Below are positions 48,575 to 60,450 of a stretch of DNA of 64,000 bases, in pieces; the stretch's first letter is position 1, and every line of letters starts with the position of its first letter. The DNA is from Epiperipatus broadwayi (lineage: Eukaryota; Onychophora; Udeonychophora; Euonychophora; Peripatidae). The notes below the pieces were generated by a model. It did no database searches, was not told the DNA's origin, and saw nothing but the letters and a program-made list of their open reading frames with translations. The DNA is taken from assembly GCA_028023455.1 (NCBI GenBank), contig JAQFVV010000206.1, forward strand, positions 965,861 to 1,029,860, written 5' to 3'. The position numbers and the translations under genes were made by a program.

Positions 48575-51079
48575 GTGGATAAACAAATAAAGCAGATGCT
48601 GGAATGGGATATTATTGAACGGGCCCCTTCACCCTACAATAACCCATTGATTGTAATCAAGAAGAAAAACGGAAATGTGCGTTTGTGTTTAGATGCGCGT
48701 CGCCTAAATAATGTGACCATTCCGGAACGTGATGTGCCGCCACCAATGCATGAAACGTTTGTGCAGCTCGCAGGGAAGACTGTATTCTCGACTATGGATA
48801 TGACAGCAAGTTATTGGCAAATGCCGTTGGACCAACGCGATAGAAAGTATACGGCATTTCGTTACAAGGGCCAGACTCACGTGTTCAAGAGGGTTCCATT
48901 CGGTTTAATTAATAGTGGAGCAGGCCTCATGAGATGTTTGAAGAATGTTTTATCTCCTCAAATACAGGAACACATGGTGTGTTACGTGGACGATATCGTG
49001 ATCGCCTCAAAGGACATCGATGAGCATTTGCGTCATTTGGAAAGCTTCTTTCGTGAATGCATACGTGAAAATATAACCATCAACATGGAAAAGAGTTTTT
49101 TTGCAGTGGAAGAAATTGAATTTTTGGGCCATGTTGTAAATAGTCAAGGTGTCAAACCCCATCCTGCAAAAATAGAAGCTATAAAGAATTTTCCAACTCC
49201 CACCAACCAGAAGCAGGTTCGAGCATTTCTGGGATTGTGTAATTTCTATCACCGCTTCTATCCTAGATTTGCTTATGACACCACACAGCTAATTGAATTA
49301 ATAAAGAAGAGTAGTAAAAAATGGGAATGGAAAGAGAGGCATGAGCAAGAAATGTCTAAAGTAAAAGATAAGTTCTTGGAAACAGTAATGTTATACCATC
49401 CGGATTTTTCTCGCCCCTTTTACCTTCAAACAGATAGCAGTAGGCAAGGCTTGGGTGCTGTGTTGTTTCAAATTGGTGATAAAAATGAGCATCAAGTGTT
49501 ATACTTTATTAGTCGGACGTTGAGAGGGGCAGAAAAGCATTATACAACAACTGAGCAGGAGACATTAGCAATAGTGTGGGCGTGCCAGAAACTGAAACAG
49601 TTTTTGTTGGGATCAGAAGTGGTAATCATAACTGACCACAAATGTTTGGAATTTTTGAACAAGAGCTTTTTAAACAATGACAGATTGATAAGGTGGAGCC
49701 TGATTCTTCAACAGTTTCGGTATAGTGTCATTTATTGCCCTGGATCACAGAATATTGTGGCTGATATTTTAAGCCGCCACCCTATGCCCATGGCTGCTCA
49801 GAATCCAGATTTAGGAACCCAGGCAATGAAGATAATGACAACCACAGCAGAAAAAACAGTGGAATCTCACCTCCAGAATTTAGCGTATTGGCAGTCCCAG
49901 GATGCTCAATATAAGAAAATAATTAACATTATTACATCTAAGATGGCAGCCAGTAGGCACTATAATCAATACAGAATCACAGATGGGATCCTTCAGATTA
50001 ATACCAAAAGCCCTCACAATCCATGGAAAGTCATAATACCTCACAAATTGAGACACCAAATTATTACCCACATCCATCAGTCGGTGGGACATTATGGTCC
50101 TCGGAAAGTAGAAGAAGCAATAAAACGTCAATTTTATTGGCCAGGGATGTACTCACAGATCCTACGTGTGTTGAAAACCTGTGAGATTTGTGCTCGGAGC
50201 AAGGCACCAAATCGATCGTATGCAGGAGAGCCACAACCGATCCTCGCATCTAAACCAAATGAGCTGCTAGCTGTAGATCATTATGGCCCATTACCGATGT
50301 TTCGACGATTCCAATATCTATTTGTCACGTATGATGTGTTTTCAAAGTACGTGAAAGCATACCCAGTAAGGACAGCAAACGCTAGAGGAGCAATAAAGGC
50401 ACTTCGGGAAAAACAGTTGCCAGAAGTTGGAAAACCCCAGATAGTGATATCTGATCATGGCACAGCATTTACCTCCAAAGAATGGAAGACATGGATGGCT
50501 AAACAAGGAATTCATCATAGGCTAACTTCCATTAGAAATCCACAGGCTAACCCTTGTGAAAGAGTCATGCGAGAAATAGGGCGACTCTTTAGGACATATA
50601 TACCAACCAACCATCGGGACTGGGTAAATAAAACCGAAAAGGTGGTACAGTATATTAACAACACAATGAATGAGTCGACAGGATTTACTCCAACTCGCCT
50701 GCATTATGGGAAAGAATGTCCTCAGTTATTTAAAACCAAAATGCCGATGGAAGAGGAGAAGATAGATAAACTACAAGATCAAAAGATAGCATATGAACGA
50801 TTAAAACGGGCTGCGCTGCACCGGAAAAATAAAAAACGAAACCAGCAATATCAATTCAGGCAAGGGGAGCAAGTATGGCTGAGAGACCCTAGGCCAAGTA
50901 ATACATTGCGGAAAGAATTCAAAAAGTTTTTCCCAATATATCAAGGGCCATACACATTGAAAAAGGAATGCGGGAGAAATGCGTTCCTTTTGGAAGATAA
51001 TAACGGCATAAAAGGAGTATACAATGCCAGAAACTTAAAACCTTGCATACCACCGGACCCCGGAAAATATGCAAATTAA
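48575..51079 (+). CDS. pol: Ty3/gypsy Pol: reverse transcriptase, RNase H, integrase
   Basis: 834 codons from a GTG. The same frame is open upstream to 48452, after a stop, and codes for recognisable RT N-terminus (SYHQTKTYPIPFQYKEE), so the true protein starts earlier, probably as a fusion. It copies the RNA into cDNA and integrates it. RT: motif A FSTMDMTASYWQMPLD, catalytic YVDD at residues 137-140, LGHVV and FLGLCNFYHRF. RNase H: TDSSRQGLGAV (Asp 287), TTEQETLAIVWA (Glu), ITDHKCLEFL and VADILSRHP (Asp). Integrase: zinc site H501, H506, C536, C539; catalytic core VDHYGP, SDHGTAF (Asp 627) and NPCERVMREIG (Glu, 34 residues after Asp 627); then a GPY/F module (GPY at 791-793). No chromodomain is seen. 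All catalytic residues are intact. Protease and gag are missing, as is env. Confidence 0.95.
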   Translation: MDKQIKQMLEWDIIERAPSPYNNPLIVIKKKNGNVRLCLDARRLNNVTIPERDVPPPMHETFVQLAGKTVFSTMDMTASYWQMPLDQRDRKYTAFRYKGQTHVFKRVPFGLINSGAGLMRCLKNVLSPQIQEHMVCYVDDIVIASKDIDEHLRHLESFFRECIRENITINMEKSFFAVEEIEFLGHVVNSQGVKPHPAKIEAIKNFPTPTNQKQVRAFLGLCNFYHRFYPRFAYDTTQLIELIKKSSKKWEWKERHEQEMSKVKDKFLETVMLYHPDFSRPFYLQTDSSRQGLGAVLFQIGDKNEHQVLYFISRTLRGAEKHYTTTEQETLAIVWACQKLKQFLLGSEVVIITDHKCLEFLNKSFLNNDRLIRWSLILQQFRYSVIYCPGSQNIVADILSRHPMPMAAQNPDLGTQAMKIMTTTAEKTVESHLQNLAYWQSQDAQYKKIINIITSKMAASRHYNQYRITDGILQINTKSPHNPWKVIIPHKLRHQIITHIHQSVGHYGPRKVEEAIKRQFYWPGMYSQILRVLKTCEICARSKAPNRSYAGEPQPILASKPNELLAVDHYGPLPMFRRFQYLFVTYDVFSKYVKAYPVRTANARGAIKALREKQLPEVGKPQIVISDHGTAFTSKEWKTWMAKQGIHHRLTSIRNPQANPCERVMREIGRLFRTYIPTNHRDWVNKTEKVVQYINNTMNESTGFTPTRLHYGKECPQLFKTKMPMEEEKIDKLQDQKIAYERLKRAALHRKNKKRNQQYQFRQGEQVWLRDPRPSNTLRKEFKKFFPIYQGPYTLKKECGRNAFLLEDNNGIKGVYNARNLKPCIPPDPGKYAN

Positions 51080-51321
51080 AAACATAAATATAGCTAGTCA
51101 GACTAAAACAACACGGACTTAATTTAAAATATAGGAGAGTGAATGATGGATAAACCGTTTTATAGTAACATATAGAAAGATTATTAGTAGTAGCAAATTA
51201 AACATTACAGTGAACAAAGAGTAGGCTTGAACTCACCTGGTACAAATTCTTACCTCTGACCTGAAGCAACAGCATTTTTTTTTTAAAACATTTTTTTTTT
51301 TGCTCACTAACTATTGGGAAA
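51080..51321 (+). other. 3' untranslated interior and weak polypurine tract
   Basis: No env-like frame. The base run before the 3' LTR is CTATTGGGAAA, so the polypurine tract is at best GGGAAA at 51316-51321. That is short for the family. A-rich and T-rich runs lie at about 51275-51300. Confidence 0.5.
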
Positions 51322-53413
51322 TGAAGCAATGGATCTGAAGTCCGATCCATGCTTCACATCTTCCTATAAACTTAATTAGTATTGTAGACCTAAATTAAGT
51401 TTATAGTTCAATATCAGCAGGGTTTTGCATTAGAGTTAAAAATAATTATGCTTATTAAATGTGTATTACAGTTAAATATTTTATTTTAAATAAATTTCAT
51501 TCTATTGATAAAAATTGCTTAACCTATTAGTCAAACATATATATACATCTAGCGTATATATATGAGTTAATGCAAAATTCTGCTGAAATAAAATGCTTAT
51601 TCTATTGTAAAATAATAATATATTGTTGTTCAAATTTTATTAAAATATTTAGTATGATTTGATTTTGAGATAAGCCCACCAACATTTCTGAAAGAATGTA
51701 TATTTTAATTAGTGAGCCGTTCAAGTCTAATTAAAGATGGCATTTTCTTTCTTGCTTTTTAATTAATAGAATTCCAACTTTAAAGTAAGAAAGTTAGAGT
51801 AAAAAAATTGAAGTTATTTTTAGAACGTGTTGTTTTGAAACAAAGCAGCAAGGGGGGGGGGCTTATCAAGATCTCAGATCATACAAACAATGGAAGGTAG
51901 CTGGCAGAGAAAGTATAAATAGTAGGGAGAACAAAAGAGATAATTATTCAGACTTTTCTTTTTGAAGGAGTCATTTGATTCTGATTTTGCTTGTGAAGGC
52001 GATTTATTAAGATTTTTCTTGCTGTTTTATTTCCAAGTTTTCTGGAAAGTGCATTCAGATTTCTCTTGGGAGAAATCCGTCAGATTTTGCTTCACATTTA
52101 GCTTGTGCTTCAAAAAAAGTTATACAGCTGTCATTTTCAAACAATGGAGAAGTTGGAACCTGCTCCAGTTAAAACCAACCGTATTTTGAGGAAAATGGAT
52201 ATGCTTGGCTAGGCAAATCATAGCTTTGCCTATCGCCGAGGTTCCTAAATACCATCCAAAAATGCCTTAACATCCAATCAATAACCATATGAACTCTATG
52301 CCGTGTCTGGAGAACTTTTCATGGAAGCCATACTTCATATTTTCATTGTCCGGACAAACACCTATCGTCGGTCGGATCAAGCCACGGACGCCGTAGGGAA
52401 CATCACGGAAAAAGGACGGTATCGTATCTCCTATATTAAACTATCTCGTATGCTACTTTTGATTCATATTGTTTTATTGTTGTATTGAAATATATGTCTT
52501 TGCTATGTAAACATTTTATGAATTAACCTTAAATATATTTTGGGATCATCTAGCTATATGTAACCTTTTTACCTTCGCTATTCTTCCTTACTAACCATTG
52601 TAAATATTTAGTATTTCGTTGCGGTTAAATTTAATAGTTAACTTTTTGTCATTTGAAATCTCTTTCCAATTTTATTTATGTTGTTAATTAAATCCAAGTC
52701 AGTTTCTTTTGTGTGCCAACTTGATCTCTTTGATAACACCTCTTTTTGTCCGCCATTTGCTTATCACGTATATTTGATTTAGCTATATACGTTCTAAGTC
52801 AATTTTAAACACGGTTTTTAGCGCAAAGCCATAAGAAATGCTTTGCGAAAGGTTTTTATTATCTATCGTACTTTATCGAGAAGATCGAGTTGGAATTTTT
52901 TTAATAAAATTGGGAAGAAAAGAATTTGACCGCAAACCTATTAACTTGTTTTCTTTTTATTGTCTAATTAGTTTGTTGCAGTAATTTAGGGGAATAGCGG
53001 AGGCCCATTAAAGCCTTATTCATATTTTAAAGCCATTAATTAAACATTATTTAATTATCAAAAACTTGAGTTTCTTAGTTATATTAAATGCTTTATTTTT
53101 ACTTTTCAATGATCCAGGCACGCAAAACGCAAACACCAACACATCTTTTTATGTACTTTACACATTTAGCTTTTAGCTCTTTAGGATTTCCCGTCCATGT
53201 CTCTACCGCTGTTGCTAAGCTTTGTGGCCGGTTGAAAAATAATTTATGCATGGCTCAGATGGTGTTGTTTGTTTGTGATCAGGCCTCGAGAACAGGCGAA
53301 TGGGCAGAGGTCATATGTATTCTTGATTTATATCTCGCGTATGGTTGGCCTTGAGGTACTTTCGCCTAGTATTCGAACTGGGTTAAATCTACACACATCA
53401 TCTGACTGTCACA
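51322..53413 (+). repeat. 3' LTR (2,092 bp)
   Basis: Near-identical to the 5' LTR, with the same TG/CA ends. The one-base length difference is explained by two extra G in the poly-G run near 51853 and one fewer A near 52113. Confidence 0.97.
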
Positions 53414-53695
53414 ATATATAAACATTACAAGCATAAAGGTAAACTAGTCAATATAAAATCAAAACTACCCCAAATCTAAAATTAAACCAGACCAGCACAA
53501 AAATAATATTAAAACACAACTTAAGGTTTCACTGCTACAAGCAGACTTCTCAAGTGTAAAGAACTACAAAAAACTACACAATATATATACTATTAAAAAC
53601 TACCCACAAATCCATTCACTTCCCATCCACCCTTAATATTATTTTTATGCTGGTCTGGTTTAATTTTAGATTTGGAGTAGTTTTGATTTTATATA
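53414..53695 (-). mobile_element. PLE terminal repeat fragment, subfamily C, with inverted tip
   Basis: Homologous to 59674-59880, the tail of the PLE at 59.7-60.4 kb (ACATTACAAGCATAAAG, CAGACCAGCA, TTTCACTGCTACAAGCAGACTT, CACTTCCCATCCACCC). The end, 53634-53692, is the reverse complement of 53437-53494 (GCTGGTCTGGTTTAATTTTAGAT), so the fragment folds back. On the minus strand it contains CTTGAGAAGTCTGCTTGTAG followed by CAGTGAAACC, an arrangement like hammerhead core-helix II-GAAA but with core substitutions. Confidence 0.6.
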
Positions 53696-54673
53696 TATAT
53701 AATATTTTATAATGGGTGCTGTATTTTACGTTTAATATATATATATATTTATATATATATAATGAGGTCTATATTTAAGATATAATAAACCTACTGTTAT
53801 CAGGTTAACTGAATACTTTGGAATTACAGAACATCTATACATTAATAATAGATGGGTATTTCAAATCTCTAACCCACGTAATGAGCATTGCTTGTTATGT
53901 GGAATATATGAATAATGTGAAATATTGATGTCAGACATTTTTACTAGATAACAGGTTGTTTTTTTTTACAAATTTCAAATGAAAATTCTGAGAGATATAT
54001 TTTAGAATCTAAAATCACTCAAAATTTTTATTTAGTTTTAACCCAGACTTTCTATCAAATAATTGGACATGGAATTTGCTCTGTATTTTTGTTCTAATAA
54101 AATTGCTTATTATGTTCTAATTAAATATGATTGATTTACAAAGTCATGTACTTTATAAAGTCAGGTGCTTTGCAAAAAGAATATAAAGATTGTTTTTTGA
54201 ACAGTCTGATCTTCCTATCTTTGAAAATGAGGTGACCCAATAACACTTTCTACACAACTCAAGTTAGAATTTGTCTTTAAATTATTTTAGTTGATATTTT
54301 CATAATTATAGCCTCTAGTGTAATAGGAATTAAATTACTAAAAATGTCATGCACTTAATAGAATTATAAAAAATTGTATTTTATCTCTTTTCCATTAAAC
54401 TTAATCATAACATGTATATTTATTTTGGATTTTTTTTAAATTTAATTAAATTGTTAAATGTTTTTAGAAAAATTCAAATTTTATTTGTACTTTCCTAAAC
54501 TTATTCATCTGTTACTGATTGGTATTTAAAGAATAATGTTACAAGTGGTGATATTCTTCTCTTTTAAAAGAGGAGTCTTTTTGGTCAAAAGCAACAGTCA
54601 ATAGAAATGTTATATATATCTTGAATGTAAATAATATAAAAACTCTGTCAGATAATGAGAATTATTCCACATG
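53696..54673. other. AT-rich intergenic sequence, no gene seen
   Basis: Short AT microsatellites (53690-53765), otherwise nothing. Confidence 0.55.
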
Positions 54674-54820
54674 GCATGATAAACAGAGCACAAAAATATT
54701 AATTATAAACAACAATTAGCCAAGCTTTTGGTACTGCAGACTAGAATCATGGCAACATACTGGAACTGAACAGTTAATATTCCAGTGCATGCTCAGTGGA
54801 ACACTTGTGTTATGCTGATT
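54674..54820 (+). repeat. Left inverted repeat of the PLE
   Basis: Begins GCATGATAAACAGAGCACAA and ends TGCTGATT. It pairs with 56781-56929 with about one mismatch per 10 bases and a few indels. Confidence 0.8.
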
Positions 54821-56900
54821 TTTATTCAACACTGGATGATATTATTGATAGGTGTAATGTTTTGCAAATGTTTTTACAGCATAAATTTGAGAATAAATTT
54901 ATTTTTTTAATGATGAAACAAAATGTAATAATTTATAATGAAGTACAAGATAATTTTGTGAATTTATCAAATGAAAATTTGTCAATTGAATTTAAATCTT
55001 TATTGGAATGCAGTCCTAGATTTGTTGGTGGTGGTTGGAGGAATCCGAATATGGAGATTATTGCAGATATTGAGACAGCATATGAGTTTTCAGAGAAGAA
55101 GGATATGGTGATTAAGCAGGTTGCTCCATTGTTAAAAGATCATTATTATAATCTTGCAGAGGATAAGAAGTGTTATAGAATGATTAATAATTTCAGAATG
55201 TTGCTGAAGGATAAAAATATTATTTCTGCAAAAGAAGATAAAGGCAATAGATTTGTGTTGATGGATGGACATCTATATAAAGAAAAAATTTCTCAGCAAA
55301 TTGTTAAGTTGAACTTTGAAAAAGTTGAGAATTATAAATTAAAAGTGCATAAGGACAAGTTTGTTTGCAATGTTTTGCAACCGTATGTTGGTAAAATATT
55401 TAGGAGAGAAGAATATTTGAGGATTTATCCATCAGCTGCAATTTTTCCACATTTGTTTGCAAATGTTAAAGTTCATAAGGAGAAGGTTCCATTAAGGTTG
55501 ATGATGGATTTCGAGGTTGTTATTATCAGAAAGCATTACAATTGTTTTGCAAAATGGTTACAATATTTTTTGGGTTTTGGCAATTGGACTCTGCCAAGAT
55601 GGTTGATGATGGTTATATGGCCTCATTGGATGTATGTGAGTTATATGGATCAGTGGATTGTAATAAATTGATAAGTGTAATTAATAAACTTTTGGTGGAT
55701 TATAATGTAGACTCTTGTAAAGCCAGATTTATTATGGAAGTGTTGGAATGGATTAATTGAGATATTACTGCAAGATATGGAAAGGATCATTATCAAATAA
55801 AAAATGGTTGGCTGATGGAGTTGGCAGTGAGTGGTATTGTGTGTAGTTTATGTTTCTGAAATGGAAAAACATATCGTGGAGCCATTTATAAGGAGTTATG
55901 ATTTAATATATAGAAGATATGTGGATGATATTTTTTATGTATGGTTCAAAAGTTGTCATAGTAAATATGTTCAATGAATTAAATGAGAATTCCAGTTTGT
56001 CATGGACTACTGAGTTTGAAAATGATGGTATCTTAAAGTATTTAGATGTATATAAATGCTGTAACATGTTTGGGTATAAAATGTTTGTTAAACCATTGAA
56101 TGTAAGAGGTTTTATACATCCATCATCAAATGTTCTTTTGAATTATAAAATGGCTGGATTTAAAGGTTTTTTTGTATGGCAATTTGTATTTTTGTAAATT
56201 TGAAGCTGATAGGAAAAATAATATTGATAAATATATGGATGATTTGATAGGGGTAGGATACAAAAAAACTATATTACACAGCCAATTGTGTTTGTTTTAT
56301 CAGAATTTAAAATTTAAACATAAAGTTGGTTTAAATAATAAAGTGGTCAAAAAGTGATTTTCTTTAGCTTATGTGCCACCTATAAATAAGAAATTAAAAA
56401 ATATTATCAATGAAGATTATAATGTAAGATTCCATTCCCTTTTGTGTTTGAATAAATTAATAAACAATTCAAAGGATAATGTAGAAGAAATGAATAAGTA
56501 TGAAGTGATTTATTCCATTACTTGCAAAAAAATTATTTGTAATGCTATTTATTTCGGGGGGAAAAAATGCGAATGTTTTAACGCGATTGCAACAGCATAT
56601 TTATCAGTGCAAAAATATATATAAGTGATTTGCAGGTTAATTTTGTTTTTTCAAATCATGAAAGTAATTGTGGTTACGAGTTTTATCCTCAAAATGTTAC
56701 TACTGTGTGCAAATGAGTCAAATGATCGGAAAAGGAAGTTGAAAAAGGCTTGGTTTATTGAAAAGTCTAAAAATGTTATTAATCAGCGTAACACTAGCGT
56801 TCCACTGAGCATGCACTGGGATATTAACCATTCGGTTCCAGTATGTCGCCATGATTCTGGTATACAGTACCGAAAGCGCTTGGCTAATTGTTGTTTATAA
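54796..56900 (+). pseudogene. PLE reverse transcriptase-endonuclease, frameshifted
   Basis: First open part 54796-55671 (291 codons, GTG start inside the left repeat). It has a PLE N-terminal RT with ISAKEDKGNRFVLMD (about residue 137) and the fingers block FANVKVHKEKVPLRLMMD (about 219-236). Frameshifts follow: motif A as ASLDVCELYGSVD near 55620 in another frame; a degenerate motif B (SGIVCSLCF, then a stop); motif C YVDD intact at 55918-55929 (YRRYVDDIFYVW); and thumb LKYLDVYK. A GIY-YIG endonuclease trace follows near 56505-56560 (VIYSITC..., IYFGG with YFG for YIG), and then RKRKLKKAWFIEKSKNVINQ. It would have copied RNA by target-primed synthesis. It is now dead. It is distinct from the 25.9-kb element, because the RT sequences differ throughout. 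Confidence 0.8.
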
Positions 56901-56929
56901 TTAATGTTTTTGTGCTCTGTTTATCATGC
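56781..56929 (-). repeat. Right inverted repeat of the PLE
   Basis: Begins AATCAGCGTAACACTAGCGT and ends TGTTTATCATGC, the reverse complement of the left repeat. Confidence 0.8.
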
Positions 56930-57764
56930 TTTATTCGTATAGAATAATATCTTGAATGTATTTAAAAATTATAAATGATGTTTAATTTTTTTTTTAAATC
57001 ATTTAACAATTCAGTAGATTATAGAAAACAATTAAACATAATTAAAAGTTAAATGCTATCATCATAAACTTTAAACAATCGTTGATCAAAAATATTTATT
57101 TATAGAATTATATTATGGAATATAGGAGAGCATAATTTTCTTCCAAAACAAAATACAGATTTGTTTGTCTATTTTTTATTTTATTTAATTTTGTCAATAG
57201 GAATAGTTTTATGATATGTAATGTTGTTTATTTTGTCACTGCTATATATCTCAGCAATAACTAACAGCTAATAATCTATACACAGAATATTTTTATCTAG
57301 TATTATTAATATTTCAAGACATATAAGGCAAGTAACATTTTGTATGGTAAATGTTGATATTTATTGATTTCAGGATATAAATAATATTTCAAAATAAGTG
57401 TCGTTCTTTAATCCAGTGACTGTCTACTGCAATTTTGAAAAAATTGTAATCACATATGCATTTAAATTTCAATCGCTCCTCTGGTTTATGGCTTTTGTTT
57501 AATAAGGCTTGAGATTCAAAATGGAAGTAGTGCAGTTATGCATCCAGCAAACACATTTAACTTTATTTTATCTGTTAAGCAAAATAACTTAAAATTCAAA
57601 TCAGGAAGAATTTTAATTTGAATTAACCTGCTTGTATATTTATATAGATCTGGCTTCAACATAGTAATTATATTTTAAGATCCTAAGTCTTTATTAATTA
57701 TAGGTATTTTATTTCATTGGATAGAAATGTTAATAACAAAAACATATTTCACAATATAATAAAT
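56930..57764. other. AT-rich intergenic sequence, no gene seen
   Basis: Nothing supportable. Confidence 0.55.
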
Positions 57765-58143
57765 AGTCTGAACAGGCACTAATCTGTATTCAATGTGCTT
57801 TAAAATTCACAATAATCAAGCATATTTTGTCAATAGAGGAATCTTCCAAACCAAAATACATGTTAGCGACTTTTATAAAGATAAGAGCAGCCATCTTATC
57901 TTTAACCTAAATGTTCATTTATATAGGCAAATCTGAAGCACCTTGATTTGGAAGTGTGAAGTAATTGGATTTAAATAGTGCATCCAAATCAAGATGCTTC
58001 AGATTCACCTATATAAATGGACATTTAGGTTAAAGATAAAATGGCCGCTCTTATCTTTATAAAAGTCACTATCTTGTGTCATGGTTTGGAAGATCCCTCT
58101 ATTGGCAAAATATGCTTGATTGTTGCCTGTTCAGACTATTTAC
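57765..58143. repeat. Foldback (MITE-like) element, 379 bp
   Basis: The ends AAATAGTCTGAACAGGCA (left) and TGCCTGTTCAGACTATTT (right) are exact complements. Inner segments also pair: ATTTTGTCAATAGAGG/CCTCTATTGGCAAAAT, AAAGATAAGAGC/GCTCTTATCTTT, and CAAATCTGAAGCACCTTGATTTGGA with its complement around the central loop near 57970. Part of the right outer arm (about 50 bp) is deleted. No ORF. Confidence 0.8.
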
Positions 58144-59560
58144 ATAAGCTTTCTGTGCACTCTATAAATTAATTACTACAATATAATAAAGTAAACGGGA
58201 TTTTTCACTCTAGTGCTATCTACCATAAACTTGAATCTTTATTTCTAGACTGGTATCTTGATTTTATCTTTATTGATGATGCTTGAGATTTTAAGTAATT
58301 TCAAGTTTATAATATGATAGATAAATTGAACTTAAAAGATGATTGTAGAATGAATAACTGCATTATTTCCAGTTTTCAATTTCAAGCTTCAATGATAAAG
58401 GCAAAATCCAGAAATGCATTAGATTTGGAAATGCATTTGGAGATCAGTGATTACTAAAACTTACAGTAGATGGTATCACTAGAATAAATGAATATTCTTG
58501 TTTTATCATATATTAGATAGACAGATAAGTGATTTGTTTTCTTATGTTTCATTAAAATTGTCTGTAAATGAACTATTCTTTACTTTATTTGATTTTGTGA
58601 ATCATTTTTATTGAAACTTTGTGTATTTTCTTTGACTTCATCAAATTTTTTATGATACTGTCTTCTCCATTTCATATTATTTGGCTGATTAATTTTAGTT
58701 ATAACATTTTATATCTTGAGTTAAATTTCATTTATTCTTAGAAGGTTTAGTATTACTTTTTAGTATGCAATTAGATATTTTTATATTTAATAGTTTAAAT
58801 TACTTTATATTTATTGCAAATGAAATCACACAATAGGAAATTTTATTTGAAAAACATTTTTTTAAACATTACCATATTTGGGCAAAATGCTTTTAAACTT
58901 TATACTTTTTATTTAAATTATGTTTATTATTTACATCATTATTCTATTTTTTTATGCTAAATAACATCAAACTCTGACATTATATTATATAAGGTTCGCT
59001 ATAAGGTAATATGTAGCTGATATTTCTTTTCTTAAAATTCTTTTTTCAATATAAAATTGTATTTTATTTAGTAAAAAATTTTAATTCTAAGTAAAATAAT
59101 AAAAAAAAAAACAACACAATTTTCTTGGTTTAAAAAATATGATATAATTTGTTAAATAAAAATTACAATTAAGAACTGCAAAAATAATTTTCTTAAATAA
59201 AAATTTTACTGCATTATAAAAAGAAATAGTTAGCCATTGTGTAAAATATAAATTAAAGTAATATTCAGTTGATATTGTAAGTGAAATCATTCATTCAATA
59301 ACTTAGATTTTTGCTACATACTGTGTGAATAAAATTAAAATTTTAAGATGCAAAAATCTTCTAAGAGCATGAAGAAAAATATTCTTTTTCAAATTCAAAG
59401 AAGTCATATTTAAATTAAGGAATTAATTTGCCTAATAGTTATAGTTTTTATTATATTGCTTGTTTTGAATATTTAAATTTACAACTATTACTTCAAGCTT
59501 TTTATTAAATCTTTCAAATATTTTGAAGGAATGAAGAAATATTTATTGTGATTTTGGAAA
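58144..59560. other. AT-rich intergenic sequence, no gene seen
   Basis: Nothing supportable. Confidence 0.55.

Positions 59561-60450
<890 letters not shown>

Larger units (their letters stand above)
45802..53413 (+). mobile_element. Full-length Ty3/gypsy LTR retrotransposon, recent insertion
   Basis: Two LTRs (45802-47892 and 51322-53413), both TG...CA, bracket a 3.43-kb interior with a tRNA-Lys primer site, an untranslated leader and one intact pol frame (RT, RNase H, integrase). By eye the LTRs differ by two substitutions plus two homopolymer indels over about 2.09 kb, so insertion was very recent. Possible 4-bp target duplication ATAT (45798-45801, 53414-53417), though the site is an AT run. 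Gag, protease and env are absent, and the interior is short for the family. It is therefore either an internally deleted copy moved in trans or a pol-only derivative. It sits between a hammerhead repeat and a PLE tail. Confidence 0.95.
54674..56929 (+). mobile_element. Penelope-like element with terminal inverted repeats
   Basis: 2.26 kb bounded by inverted repeats (54674-54820 and 56781-56929). The interior is a decayed PLE RT-endonuclease that fills almost the whole element and whose last frame runs through the right repeat. PLEs usually carry direct or inverted LTR-like ends, so the inverted ends are unusual but have precedent in the group. No clear target duplication. Confidence 0.7.

Noticed and set aside
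48398-50704. Antisense ORFs across the gypsy pol region
   Set aside because: Shadows of the pol frame with no features of their own.
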